A stretch of 64,000 nt of DNA from Anomaloglossus baeobatrachus (GCF_048569485.1 NC_134357.1:338467078-338531077), one strand, 5' to 3'. Counted from the first letter of the stretch, positions 11,052 through 21,399 are shown. The notes: generated from the letters alone by a model not told the origin. Translations and numbers: made by a program.

Positions 11052-11730
11052 TATAAAGTAGCTATAGAGCAAGAAAAAATATCCATATATTTACCTGTCA
11101 ATAGTCTGACAAAAGAACACCGCTTCCACATTTGTCCGGTCACTACCACACTATAGATCTAGCACTTCCTAACATGACGCACATACCTTATCTCTTCAAG
11201 GAGAAATTGGTAACTTGACCTCTAACTGGATTTATTCAATGTCTTGTGCTCTGGTACAGAAGACTGTTCACTGGATTTTTTAATTAAAACTGAGTACTTG
11301 ATCCAATTGACACTATTTCACTGATTCAGTTTTCTTTTTTTTCTCTACCACCCCAGCGTCAAATAATGGCCATCCCCTACCACATTCCTGGTTAATAAAA
11401 ATTCTGGGCTTCTTGCTATAGTTTTGATAAATCACTTTTATCTGCTGCAGCTCTACTACTTTTATTACCAATGAGCTCTTTATAACCCGCCCACACCACT
11501 GATTGACGGGTTTCTGTTTATGCTGTGCATAGGCAGAAATCTGCAAAAGGAAGAAACTTGTTAAAGTTTAATTCTTTAATATGAAAAATACAGTACAGTA
11601 TTCAAGTGAAAAAAAATTGCACTCATCGTTGTAGCATGATGGCCCACTGTAATTCAGTTGGAGGCTTCAAGCTAATCCCACCAGCTCATGGGTGATAGAA
11701 CTCCATAGAAAAAAAGAAAACATAAAGTCC
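11052..11730. other. No gene or repeat recognised
   Basis: Unique-looking sequence between two transposons. No supported ORF or terminal repeat. Confidence 0.5.
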
Positions 11731-11738
11731 ATAAGGAC
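11731..11738. repeat. 8-bp target duplication of the hAT element, left copy
   Basis: ATAAGGAC here equals ATAAGGAC at 18349-18356. An exact 8-bp duplication is the hAT signature. Confidence 0.93.
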
Positions 11739-12115
11739 TAGTGATGAGCGAGCATGCTTGTTACTACTCGGTACTCGCACGAGTATCACTGTACTCGGGC
11801 TACTCGGCGGGGACCGAGTAATCTCGCGATACTCGTGCTGTACTCGTGGTCTTCATCCCTGCATGTTGGCGCTCTTTTGAGAGCCAGCCCTCATGCAGGG
11901 ATTGGCTGGCAGACCACTGCAATGCCACAGCCCTGTTAGTTGTGGAATTGCAGTGATTGGCCGGCCCACACAGCGTGACCGAGCCTTTATACCGGCCGGC
12001 GCGCTGTGCTCTGCTCACAGCCATCCAGACAGTCAGTGCAGGGAGAGTGTTGCTGCTTCAGGGAAAGGTTTGCGGCCCTTTATAGCTATTTCCGTAGCAG
12101 GGCTGCAAACAGTGT

Positions 12116-12345
12116 GACCAAAAGTCCTTCTCAGGACTATTCTAGTTGTATACAGGCAGGCAGGGTATAGCCAGGTCGGAGTACAGTAGCAGAGTCCTTC
12201 TCAGGACTATTGTTGCTGTATACAGGCAGGGTATAGCCAGGTCGGAATACAGGCTAGTGACCAGAAGAGTCCTTGTCAGGACTATTGTAGCAGTATACAG
12301 GCAGGCAGGCAGGCAGGGTATATAGCCATTCCTAGTGGTGACCGT
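12116..12345 (+). repeat. Tandem leader repeats in the hAT element
   Basis: Three variable units that share gagtccttctcaggactattgt... and tatacaggcaggcagggtatagcc. Each contains a ggca microsatellite of different length. Confidence 0.8.
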
Positions 12346-12398
12346 ATACCAGCCTTCATCATATCTGGGGCTGGTGTACACAGTCTAAAACAGTCCAG

Positions 12399-12762
12399 AT
12401 AGTGTCAGAGTTCTCATTAATTTTTGCTCCTAAAAACCTGTTAGGTTCTTAGTGCGTCCGTGCTTGCATTTAAAAACCGCACGTTTGTGCCTGTCGGTGG
12501 CAGCGTACAGGTGCACTTGTGTGCGTTTTTACCAAACTATTATATAACGCACAAGTGTAGTGTATAATACACGTCAGTCAGCAGTGGCTGATAGTGTCAG
12601 ACTTCTCATTAATTTTTGCTCCTAAAAACCTGTTAGGTTCTTAGTGCGTCCGTGCTTGCATTTAAAAACTGCACATGTGTGCCTGTCGGTGGCAGCGTAC
12701 AGGTGCACGATTTGCACAAACTTGGATATAAGGCACAAGTCTAGTGAATACACGTCAGCACA
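12399..12762 (+). repeat. 192-bp tandem duplication in the hAT leader
   Basis: The segment beginning atagtgtcagagttctcatt at 12399 recurs at 12591 (atagtgtcagacttctcatt) with high identity. It lies directly upstream of the first ORF, so it may include promoter or 5' UTR sequence. Confidence 0.85.
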
Positions 12763-12772
12763 GCATTGCAAA

Positions 12773-13390
12773 ATGTGCAAGGGCGTTGGCAAGGAACAAG
12801 AAAGTGGACGTGATGGGGGTGCAGGCAGAGGCCGAGGTCATGGGCAAGCTCTAATTTCGCCACAACAAAGGGCCACATCTAGTCGCTCGCACGTCCTGTC
12901 CCAATTTCTTGGGGACCGCAGCAGTACACCGCTCTTGAACCAAGACCAGTGTCAACAGGTTGTTAGTTGGATAGCGGATAATGCTTCCAGTCAGATTGGC
13001 ACCACCACAAACACTCTGTCTTCCACACGGTCAAGTGTCAGTAGCCGTGATACTGCACCGCACATTTCAGAACCTGATCCTCCTTCCTACCACAAGGCTG
13101 AGTACACGTCCTCGGACATTAATGATCCCACACTTGGACACTCGGAAGAGCTGTTCACGTTTCAATTCGCACATTCTGGCCTCTCGCCAGCTCATGTTGA
13201 AGTGGGTCATGAGGAGATCGTATGTACAGATGCCCAAATATTTGAGCAGCCACGTTCTCACGAAGTTGGCAACGTGTCTCAACAAGGGGTGGACGATGAT
13301 GAGACACAATTGTCAGGAAGTCAGGAGGAGGAGCAGGGTGCGGAAGAGGAAGACGACGTGGTGGATGATCCAGTAACTGACCCAACCTAG
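12773..13390 (+). CDS. hAT-element upstream ORF (low-complexity acidic protein or transposase N-terminus)
   Basis: 205 codons from ATG at 12773 (MCKGVGKEQESGRDGG) to TAG at 13388-13390; the frame stays open 43 codons upstream without ATG. The start is Gly/Arg-rich (GGAGRGRGHGQ), the middle Ser/Thr-rich, and the end strongly acidic (EEEQGAEEEDDVVDD). No catalytic domain is recognised. The next ORF, 13400-16105, is in the same frame and begins three codons after the TAG (TAG CAG GAG GAT ATG). A single C-to-T change of CAG would give this stop, so the two may once have been one protein of about 1,100 residues. Alternatives are two separate proteins or stop read-through. Confidence 0.6.
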   Translation: MCKGVGKEQESGRDGGAGRGRGHGQALISPQQRATSSRSHVLSQFLGDRSSTPLLNQDQCQQVVSWIADNASSQIGTTTNTLSSTRSSVSSRDTAPHISEPDPPSYHKAEYTSSDINDPTLGHSEELFTFQFAHSGLSPAHVEVGHEEIVCTDAQIFEQPRSHEVGNVSQQGVDDDETQLSGSQEEEQGAEEEDDVVDDPVTDPT

Positions 13391-13399
13391 CAGGAGGAT

Positions 13400-16105
13400 A
13401 TGCAGAGCGAGGACAGCAGTGCACAGGGGGAGGGAGGCGTAGCATCCCAACAGGCAGTAAGAAGCAGGGTGGTGGCTCCAGGCAGAAGTCAGGCAACCGT
13501 TCCCCGGAACAACAACACGACACAAGGTGCCTGTACAAATGTTAGGTCTTCCCGAGTCTGGCAGTTTTTTAAGTTGGCTCCAGATGATTCTAAAAAGGCC
13601 ATTTGCAACACCTGCCGTGCCAGCATCAGCAGGGGTACCAAAACTAGCAGCCTGACCACCACCAGCATGATCAGGCACATGTCAGCCAAGCACCCGACTT
13701 TGTGGGAAGTACAACAGAGTCGAGGAGCAGTGCTTGCTGATGTCACTGCTACGTCTTCGCTGGTTGTGCATGCGAGCCAATCCCCTGTCCATGCTGCCTG
13801 CGAACAAGCCTCCTCCGGTCCTGCACCTGCAGTTGCCTACGCAGAAATAACACCATCATCAAGCACGTCCTTGTCCCAGCGCAGCGTTCAGTTATCCATT
13901 CAGCAAACCTTTGAACGCAGGCGCAAATACACTGCCAACGCCCCACATGCCACAGTTCTAAATGCTAACATTTCGCGACTGCTTGCGCTGGAAATGTTGC
14001 CTTTTAGGCTGGTGGAGACAGAAGCATTCCGCGACCTGATGGCGGCAGCTGTCCCACGTTACTCGGTACCCAGCCGCCACTATTTCTCCCGGTGTGCCGT
14101 CCCCGCGTTGCATAACCACGTGTCACAAAACATCACACGTGCCCTGAACAACGCTGTTTCACCCAAAGTCCACCTAACCACAGACACGTGGACAAGTGCT
14201 TGTGGGCAAGGCCGCTACATCTCGTTGACGGCACACTGGGTTAATATTGTGGAAGCTGGGACCCAGTCTGAGCGAGGGACGGAACACGTCCTTCCCACAC
14301 CAAGGTTTGCAGGCCCTACCTCAGTCAGGGTTTCACCCACACTCTACAGCTCCGGAATGTCATGCTCTTCAGCCTCCTCCTCCTCCTGCAAATCCTCATC
14401 CACTGTACCCTCCACACCAGTCCCAAGCTGGAAGCACTGCAGCACTGCCTCGGCGAAGCGGCAACAGGCTGTGCTGAAGCTAATCTGCATAGGTGACAAA
14501 CCCCACAATGCAGAAGAGGTGTGGACAGCTCTGAAACAGCAGGCAGATCACTGGCTCACACCTCTGAACCTAAAGCCAGGAACGGTCGTGTGTGACAATG
14601 GCCGGAACCTGGTGGCGGCTTTGAGGCGAGGCCAGCTGACACATGTTCCATGCGTGGCCCATGTGCTCAACCTCGTGGTTCAGCGGTTTCTAAAGTCATA
14701 CCCAGAGCTGTCTGATCTGCTGGTAAAAGTTCGCCGCCTGTCTGCACATTTTCGAAAGTCACCTACTGCTTCAGCCGGCCTTGCCGGCTTTCAGCGCCGT
14801 TTGCATCTTCCGGCTCACAGACTGGTGTGTGATGTCCCCACGCGTTGGAATTCAACTCTGCACATGTTGGTCAGGATATGTGAGCAGAAGAGGGCAGTTG
14901 TTGAGTACCTGCATCACCTAAGCCGTCAGGAAATGGGTCAAACTCCACACATAACACCTGAGGAGTGGAGATGGATGTCCGACCTATGTACCATCCTCCA
15001 AAACTTTGAGGACTCCACCAAGATGGTGAGTGGTGATGACGCCATTATTAGCGTCACCATACCGCTACTCTGCCTTCTAAAACGGTCTCTGCTCAAAAAC
15101 AAACATGATGCATTGCAGGCGGAGCGCGATGAGTTGCAGCAAGAAACAGTAGTGGGTGTGGGTGATAACACACAGCCCAGCCTCGTCTCATCACAACGTG
15201 CAGTGGAGGACTATGACGAGGAGGAGGAGGATGAAGACATGGAGCAACTCTCCGGCCAAATTGAGGATATGACATGCACACCAGTCATATCCTCGGTTCA
15301 GCGTGGCTGGCCAGAGGACAGGGTAGATGAGGAGGAGGAGGAGGAGGACAGCATGTTCAGTCATCGTGTTGGTCAGGCTACTGAAGTCCTGGCTGTTAAG
15401 AGTCTGGCGCACATGGCTGACTTTATGATAAGCTGCCTGTCTCGTGACCCTCGCGTTAAGAACATCTTGGCCGACAATCATTACTGGTTGGTAACACTGT
15501 TAGACCCACGCTACAAGGAGAACTTTATGTCTCTTATTCCCGAGGCGGAGAGGTCAACCAAAATGCAGCAGTTCCGGAAGGCCATAGTCACGGAAGTAGG
15601 CAAAGCATTCCCCTCACAAAACGCTAGCGGCATAGGTCAGGAATCAGTGGACAACCAAGGCGTACAGCCGAGAGAGGCACAAGTCCAATCCGCCAGAGGT
15701 AGGGGAACAGTCTTTAAGATATGGGACAGTTTTCTCAGCCCCTCACGTACCACAGCCCCTGAGGTGCGGGGTAGTGCCACAAGAAATCCTAAGTTTGCCC
15801 AGATGTTCAAGGAGTACCTTGCAGATCGAACAACTGTACTCCGACATTCCTCTGTGCCTTACAATTATTGGGTATCCAAGGTGGACACGTGGCATGAATT
15901 GGCTCTCTACGCCTTGGAAGTCCTGGCCTGCCCTGCCGCTAGCGTTTTATCAGAGCGTGTTTTTAGTGCCGCAGGTGGAATCATTACAGATAAACGCACC
16001 CGCCTGTCAACTGAAAATGCTGACAGGCTGACTCTGATCAAGATGAACAAGGGTTGGATTGGGCCAGACTTCACCACACCACCAGCAAATGAGAGCGGAA
16101 TTTAA
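13400..16105 (+). CDS. hAT transposase with BED zinc finger
   Basis: 901 residues. A BED-type finger spans about 52-100 with C69, C72, H93 and H98 (Cx2C...Hx4H) and an aromatic RVWQFF lead-in. The hAT catalytic core follows: first Asp D262 (TTDTWTSACG), second Asp D399 (VVCDNGRNLV), a CVAHVLNLVV block at 418-427, and the C-terminal Glu E852 in LSERVFSAAG within the hAT dimerisation domain (about 800-890; WHELALYALEVLACPAASVL then TRLSTENADRLTLIKMNKGW). The segment at about 285-345 is Ser-rich. An acidic insertion domain (EEEEDEDME, VDEEEEEED) lies at about 595-650. It would cut and paste the element through its TAGTGATGAG ends in the nucleus. No internal stop is seen. The ATG at 13400 lies in frame with the upstream ORF, so the true N-terminus is uncertain. 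Confidence 0.93.
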   Translation: MQSEDSSAQGEGGVASQQAVRSRVVAPGRSQATVPRNNNTTQGACTNVRSSRVWQFFKLAPDDSKKAICNTCRASISRGTKTSSLTTTSMIRHMSAKHPTLWEVQQSRGAVLADVTATSSLVVHASQSPVHAACEQASSGPAPAVAYAEITPSSSTSLSQRSVQLSIQQTFERRRKYTANAPHATVLNANISRLLALEMLPFRLVETEAFRDLMAAAVPRYSVPSRHYFSRCAVPALHNHVSQNITRALNNAVSPKVHLTTDTWTSACGQGRYISLTAHWVNIVEAGTQSERGTEHVLPTPRFAGPTSVRVSPTLYSSGMSCSSASSSSCKSSSTVPSTPVPSWKHCSTASAKRQQAVLKLICIGDKPHNAEEVWTALKQQADHWLTPLNLKPGTVVCDNGRNLVAALRRGQLTHVPCVAHVLNLVVQRFLKSYPELSDLLVKVRRLSAHFRKSPTASAGLAGFQRRLHLPAHRLVCDVPTRWNSTLHMLVRICEQKRAVVEYLHHLSRQEMGQTPHITPEEWRWMSDLCTILQNFEDSTKMVSGDDAIISVTIPLLCLLKRSLLKNKHDALQAERDELQQETVVGVGDNTQPSLVSSQRAVEDYDEEEEDEDMEQLSGQIEDMTCTPVISSVQRGWPEDRVDEEEEEEDSMFSHRVGQATEVLAVKSLAHMADFMISCLSRDPRVKNILADNHYWLVTLLDPRYKENFMSLIPEAERSTKMQQFRKAIVTEVGKAFPSQNASGIGQESVDNQGVQPREAQVQSARGRGTVFKIWDSFLSPSRTTAPEVRGSATRNPKFAQMFKEYLADRTTVLRHSSVPYNYWVSKVDTWHELALYALEVLACPAASVLSERVFSAAGGIITDKRTRLSTENADRLTLIKMNKGWIGPDFTTPPANESGI

Positions 16106-16234
16106 AGTTTGTAACGGGAATTTGCCATGTACCTCCAGTCACCCATGGGTACACACTTCTGGACTTTGGATAATCGCTGGACTGCTCCTCCTTCTCCTCA
16201 TGCGCCACCATGATGACCGTTACAATAGTTAGGC

Positions 16235-17935
16235 CTTTGTTTCAGGTATACCCCCAGTGGTAAATTTTTTCGCCCATTCTTTGCAGAATGGACATTACAA
16301 CGACAGGAGACCCGCTCCTTTGCAATGGGAACAATGTTTTGAGGCCCTCATGCACGTCTCTATCCAGGGACAACGTGGAGCCTCCCAATTTTTGGCTGCC
16401 CTGCCAAAGGGCTATACTATAATACACCCACTTCCTGACAATGGACACGTAATGTTTTGAGGCCCTAATGCACGTCTCTATCCAGGGACAACGTGGAGCC
16501 TCCCAATTTTTGGCTGCCCTGCCAAAGGGCTATACTATAATACACCCACTTCCTGACAATGGACACTTAATGTTTTGAGGCCCTCATGTACGTCTCTATC
16601 CAGGGACAACGTGGAGCCTCCCAATTTTTGGCTGCCCTGCCAAAGGGCTATACTACAATAGACCCACTTCCTTACAATGGGCACTTCAGGTTTACAGGCC
16701 ATCATGCACGTCTCTATCCAGGCACAACGTGGAGCCTCCCAATTTTTGGCTGCCCTGCCAAAGGGCTATACTATAATACACCCACTTTCTGACAATGGAC
16801 ACTTAATGTTTTGAGGCCCTCATGCACGTCTCTATCCAGGGACAACGTGGAGCCTCCCAATTTTTGGCTGCCCTGCCAAAGGGCTATACTACAATAGACC
16901 CACTTCCTTACAATGGGCACTTCAGGTTTACAGGCCATCATGCACGTCTCTATCCAGGGACAACGTGTAGCCTCCCAATTTTTGGCTGCCCTGCCAAAGG
17001 GCTATACTATAATACACCCACTTTCTGACAATGGACACTTAATGTTTTGAGGCCCTCATGCACGTCTCTATCCAGGGACAACGTGGAGCCTCCCAATTTT
17101 TGGCTGCCCTGCCAAAGGGCTATACTACAATAGACCCACTTCCTTACAATGGGCACTTCAGGTTTACAGGCCATCATGCACGTCTCTATCCAGGGACAAC
17201 GTGGAGCCTCCCAATTTTTGGCTGCCCTGCCAAAGGGCTATACTACAATAGACCCACTTCCTTACAATGGGCACTTCAGGTTTACAGGCCATCATGCACG
17301 TCTCTATCCAGGGACAACGTGGAGCCTCCCAATTTTTGGCTGCCCTGCCAAAGGGCTATACTATAATACACCCACTTTCTGACAATGGACACTTAATGTT
17401 TTGAGGCCCTCATGCACGTCTCTATCCAGGGACAACGTGGAGCCTCCCAATTTTTGGCTGCCCTGCCAAAGGGCTATACTATAATACACCCACTTTCTGA
17501 CAATGGACACTTAATGTTTTGAGGCCCTCATGCACGTCTCTATCCAGGGACAACGTGGAGCCTCCCAATTTTTGGCTGCCCTGCCAAAGGGCTATACTAC
17601 AATAGACCCACTTCCTTACAATGGGCACTTCAGGTTTACAGGCCATCATGCACGTCTCTATCCAGGGACAACGTGGAGCCTCCCAATTTTTGGCTGCCCT
17701 GCCAAAGGGCTATACTACAATAGACCCACTTCCTTACAATGGGCACTTCAGGTTTACAGGCCATCATGCACGTCTGTATGCAGGGGCATTGGTGAACCTC
17801 ACAATTTTGGACTGCCCTGGCAAAGGAAAATACTACAAAGACTCACTTCCTCAAAATGGGCACATTAGACTCAGAGGCCTTTATGTACGTCTCTTCTCAG
17901 GGACATCGGAGTGCCACACAATGTTTTACGTAAAA
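16235..17935. repeat. 118-bp satellite-like tandem array inside the hAT element
   Basis: Units anchored on cacgtctctatccaggga start at 16353, 16471, 16589, 16707, 16825, 16943, 17061, 17179, 17297, 17415, 17533 and 17651, each exactly 118 bp apart, with diverged units at both edges (before 16353; 17769; 17886). Two sequence types alternate irregularly: A (ataatacacccact...ttttgaggccctcatg) and B (caatagacccacttccttac...aggccatcatg), in the order A A B A B A B B A A B B. It lies between the transposase stop and the right end. The long ORFs in it are an artefact of a stop-free unit. Confidence 0.95.
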
Positions 17936-18348
17936 TCTTTCATGTATTGATCTCAAAAAGTAACATACATTAGCTTTATCTCACTATTGGGTATGTGCCC
18001 TTAACATTTCCGCCATGAAAATTCATTTTGGTGTCATTTTGGAAGGTTTTCTGGTGAGTCCGTAAAAATGGCGTAAAACGCGGACAAAATTGTTCACAGC
18101 TGTGACTTTTCAGTGATAAATGCTTCAAGGGGTCTTCCCCATGCTGTTGCCATGTCATTTGAGCACTCTTCTGATACTTTTGTGCCATTTTTAGGGTTTC
18201 TACATGCTGCCGGGGGTCATTTCACAAAAATACTCGGGTCTCCCATAGGATAACATTGGGCTCGGTGCTCGGGCCGAGTACACGAGTATCTTGGGATGCT
18301 CGGCCCGAGCCTCGAGCACCCGAGCTTTTTAGTACTCGCTCATCACTA

Positions 18349-18356
18349 ATAAGGAC
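18349..18356. repeat. 8-bp target duplication of the hAT element, right copy
   Basis: ATAAGGAC, identical to 11731-11738. Confidence 0.93.
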
Positions 18357-18364
18357 ATATTTCC

Positions 18365-18460
18365 TCCACTTTTACGTTCCATCATCTCAGGCATTGGGTC
18401 TCTCAGCGAGAGACTCAGTGCCTGGATTGATTTGTATCTTCAACCCCTAATTAAAAAACA
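18365..18460 (+). pseudogene. Possible Penelope-like RT fragment
   Basis: About 30 codons read SSGIGSLSERLSAWIDLYLQ then PLIKK, which resembles the GIGS-type block of Penelope-like reverse transcriptases. It stops where a different LINE reading begins at about 18463. Short and uncertain. Confidence 0.35.
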
Positions 18461-18462
18461 CC

Positions 18463-18988
18463 AGGTTTCCTATCTTGGATCTCTTCATATCTAACAGACC
18501 GAACCTTCAGCGTCTCCCACTCTCACACCACTTCCTCATCTCACCCCCTATCTGTTGGTGTTCCCCAAGGTTCTGTTCTTGGACCCTTCCTCTTTTCCAT
18601 TTACACCTTCGACCTGGGCCATCTCATACAGTCACACGGCTTTCAGTATCACCTCTACGCTGATGATAGGCAGATCTACCTCTCTAGACCCGACGTCTCC
18701 ACCCTACAAACCAAAATTCCACAATGTCTGTCTGCTATTTCATCTTTCTTCTCAGCGCGATTCGTAAGCTTAATATGGACAAAACCGAATTCATTATCTT
18801 TCCCCCTCCTCTCTCATCCCGTCCAACAAGCCTATTCATCAAAGTTGATGGCTGCTCACTCTCCCTAGTCTGGCAAGCTCGTTGCCGCGGAGTAACCCCC
18901 GACTCTGTTCTCTGCTTCAAGCCACACATCCAAGCCTTCTTCACCTCCTGACGACTACAACTCAAAATATCTCACGGATTCATGCATT
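18463..18988 (+). pseudogene. LINE reverse-transcriptase fragment (CR1/L2-like group)
   Basis: Across shifting frames the plus strand reads [17 protein letters not shown], then [17 protein letters not shown], then the active-site block [13 protein letters not shown] (YADD), then an ARCRGVTPDSVLCFKPHIQA block and RIHAF. This order is that of a non-LTR reverse transcriptase. It is truncated at the 5' side, has several frameshifts and stops, and is cut off on the right by the element starting at 18989. No active protein is possible. Confidence 0.8.
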
Positions 18989-19779
18989 CAGGGCCGTCAT
19001 CAGGCCATTAGTACTGTGACTGGTGTACCGGGACCCATGAAGAGGAGGAGCCCGGCCGAGCTTGGGGTAATTACTTAGCTGTAATAAGCCCCAGGCAGAC
19101 CAGGCCCGCCTCTTCACCGGGCCCCAGTCACAGCCGCAACAGAGGTGTCCAGCAGTGTGTCTTCGGTTACTATAGATGGACAATTTGAATGCGACGGGGC
19201 GGAGCATGCAAATTAGCCATGTGCTGGACGGACTGGAGATCGGGTCAGTGGGGTTGGGGGCTTCTTGGGGAGGGGAGATGCGCGTCAGAGGGCGGACCCG
19301 GTGGGCAGAAGCACACAGGGGGTCTCGGAGACGCTGGCAGCCTAGGCCCCTCCTCTTTTATTCTTCTACTCACCGGGTTCCAGAGCTGTATGTAGATGTA
19401 GAGGAGGCAGGCGGGTGCCTGATGCGGGGGTCCACGGTATCTCGCAGCAGCTGCCTGGGAGTTGGACGTTCTCTGAGACGCTGTCAAGCTGACCGCAGCT
19501 CTCAGAATCTGCAGCTCCGGCTCCCAGGGATCACTGTACTAGCGTCTATTAAACGCCAGTACAAACCCTGACCCGGTGACGTCATCATTGTGAGCCGGTC
19601 AGCTGATCATGCTGCTGACATCACTCGGCACCGCAAAGGCGCCAACAGAGCTGGTGGAAAGTGCTCCTATGGAGCTGAATACGCCAAGATTGATTGTAAT
19701 TAGGGAACGGGGGAGGGGGTGTGTATGTGGAGCAAATGGGGCCATTTGAGAACCCAGAATTGTGAGCAAGGGGGTTAAA

Positions 19780-20310
19780 GTGCACACACAGTATGGGGAC
19801 CGAATGGAGGAGGAGTATGGGGAACCATGGGTTAAAAAAAGTGAGGGGGATAGGTGCGGACATAGTATGGGAAGGAAGTGAGGGATAATGGGTGCAGACA
19901 GTATAAAATGTAAGGGGGATAGGTGCAGACACAGTATAAAATGTGAGGGGGATGGGTGCAGACAGTATGAAAAGTGAGGGGGGATGCGTGCAGATACAGT
20001 ATGAAAAGTGAGGGGGGATGGGTGTGAACACAGTCTAAAATGTGAGGGGAGGATTGGTGCAGACACAGTATGAAAAGTGAAGGGGATGGGTGCGGATATA
20101 GCATTGGGATAGAGGAGGATGGGTGCAGACAAAGTATGCAGAGGGGGATGGGTGCAGACAGTATGGGAAGTGAGGGGGCATAGGTGCTGAAACAGCATGA
20201 GAGGGGGGATGGGTGCGGACACAGTATGAGCAGTGAGGGGGCATGGGTGCGGACAGTATGAGGAGAGGGGGATTGGTGCGGACACAGTATGAGGAGGGGA
20301 ATGGCGCGGT
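19780..20310. repeat. Minisatellite, about 35-45-bp unit
   Basis: Roughly a dozen irregular units of the type gaggggggatgggtgcagac then acagtatgaaaagt. The minus-strand ORF made of repeated Ser-Ala-Pro-Ile-Pro and Tyr-Cys-His-Pro-Ser blocks is a by-product. Confidence 0.85.
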
Positions 20311-20688
20311 CATAGTAAGGGAAGCAAGGAGGTGATGACTACGGAGGTTGTTATATGACCATATGGGATGAGAAAAAAGGCACATAATAAAGACTGGGCA
20401 GCGTGGAGAGGACGTACTATAAAAGGGACTGTGTGCGTCACGTTTTGTGCAGGGAACACAGTGAGGGTTAATTATTTATTCAGGAGCGCAGTGTGGGGCA
20501 GATATTTTTATTCAGGGACATTATAATGACACTCTTATTTTTCAGGCATTGTGTTGGGATGTGCTGCAGAAAAGTGGAGAAAATGGAAGTCTGCAGAGAC
20601 GAGCTGTGGCCATGAAAATTCATCATGGCATCTGGACAAGATAAAGAAAAGAAAAAGAATGACTCTTCAGAGACAAGGTCATCTATAA

Positions 20689-20874
20689 CAGAGGTCCCCA
20701 ACTCCAGTCCTCAAGGCCCACCAACAGTGCAGGTTTTTGGGATTTCCTTAATATTGCACAGGTGTTAATGTAATTACCTGCCCAGGTGCTGGTTCCAACA
20801 GCAGTGCAATGCTAAGGAAATCCTGAAAACATGCACTGTTGGTGGGCCTTGAGGACTGGAGTTGGGGAACCCTG
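20689..20874. mobile_element. hAT-type MITE with exact 8-bp target duplication
   Basis: 186 bp with inverted ends CAGAGGTCCCCAACTCCAGT and ACTGGAGTTGGGGAACCCTG. The duplication ATCTATAA lies at 20681-20688 and 20875-20882. No coding capacity; a diverged relative is at 7831-8021. Confidence 0.92.
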
Positions 20875-20889
20875 ATCTATAAAGGATGT

Positions 20890-21222
20890 ACAGTGGGTAT
20901 GGAAAGTATTCAGACTCTTTAAAATTTTCACTCTTTGTTTCATTGCAGCCATTTGGTAAATTCAAAAACGTTCATTTTTTTTCTCATTAATGTATGTAAT
21001 GCAAAGGGTCTGAATACGTATGACCATGTGATACTTCAGTTTTTCTTGTTTAATAGATTTGAAAAAAATCTACATTTCTGTTTTTTCTGTCAAGATGAGG
21101 GATGGGGTGTAGAGTGCACATTACTGAGAAAAAAAAATGAACTTTTTTGAACTTACCAAATGGCTACAATGAAACAAAGAGTGAAAAATGTGAAGGGGTC
21201 TGAATACTTTCCGTACCCACTG
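20890..21222. mobile_element. Tc1-derived MITE, 333 bp
   Basis: Inverted ends of about 80-90 bp starting CAGTGGGTATGGAAAGTATT, with TA at 20888-20889 and 21223-21224. The same terminal sequence bounds the long Tc1 at 55503-60752, so this is its internally deleted derivative. No coding capacity. Confidence 0.92.
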
Positions 21223-21399
21223 TAAATGTTTATTTGTGCTACTGACTAATTCTCACCAGTACTGTAGTTCCTGTATGGTCTGATAAGAACTGATAACTAC
21301 AACTCCCAGTATCTTATTACCATTGTTAAGGACATACTGGAAGTTCTAGGTTGATGCGATAAATATATATACAGGGCTGACCTGACATTACAATTGATG

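Larger units (their letters stand above)
11739..18348 (+). mobile_element. hAT transposon, 6.6 kb, with BED-finger transposase
   Basis: Inverted ends TAGTGATGAGCGAG (11739) and CGCTCATCACTA (18348), flanked by the exact duplication ATAAGGAC. Many short TACTCG/CGAGTA motifs crowd both subterminal zones (11755-11850 and 18225-18340), plausible transposase-binding sites. Inside, on the plus strand, are a tandem-repeat leader (12116-12762), an ORF of 205 codons, one in-frame TAG, an ORF of 901 codons and a 118-bp tandem array (about 16235-17935). The exact target duplication and long open frames point to a fairly recent insertion. Confidence 0.93.

Noticed and set aside
16235-17935. Possible CRISPR-like array
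   Set aside because: The units are contiguous 118-bp tandem copies without unique spacers, in a vertebrate hAT transposon.
16586-17950. Overlapping plus-strand ORFs reading MHVSIQGQRGASQFLAALP repeatedly
   Set aside because: They follow the 118-bp tandem unit, which lacks stops in several frames. There is no independent sign of coding.
19599-20385. Minus-strand ORFs of repeated APIPL / YCVCTHPP blocks
   Set aside because: Translation of a minisatellite in several frames; no domain, low complexity.
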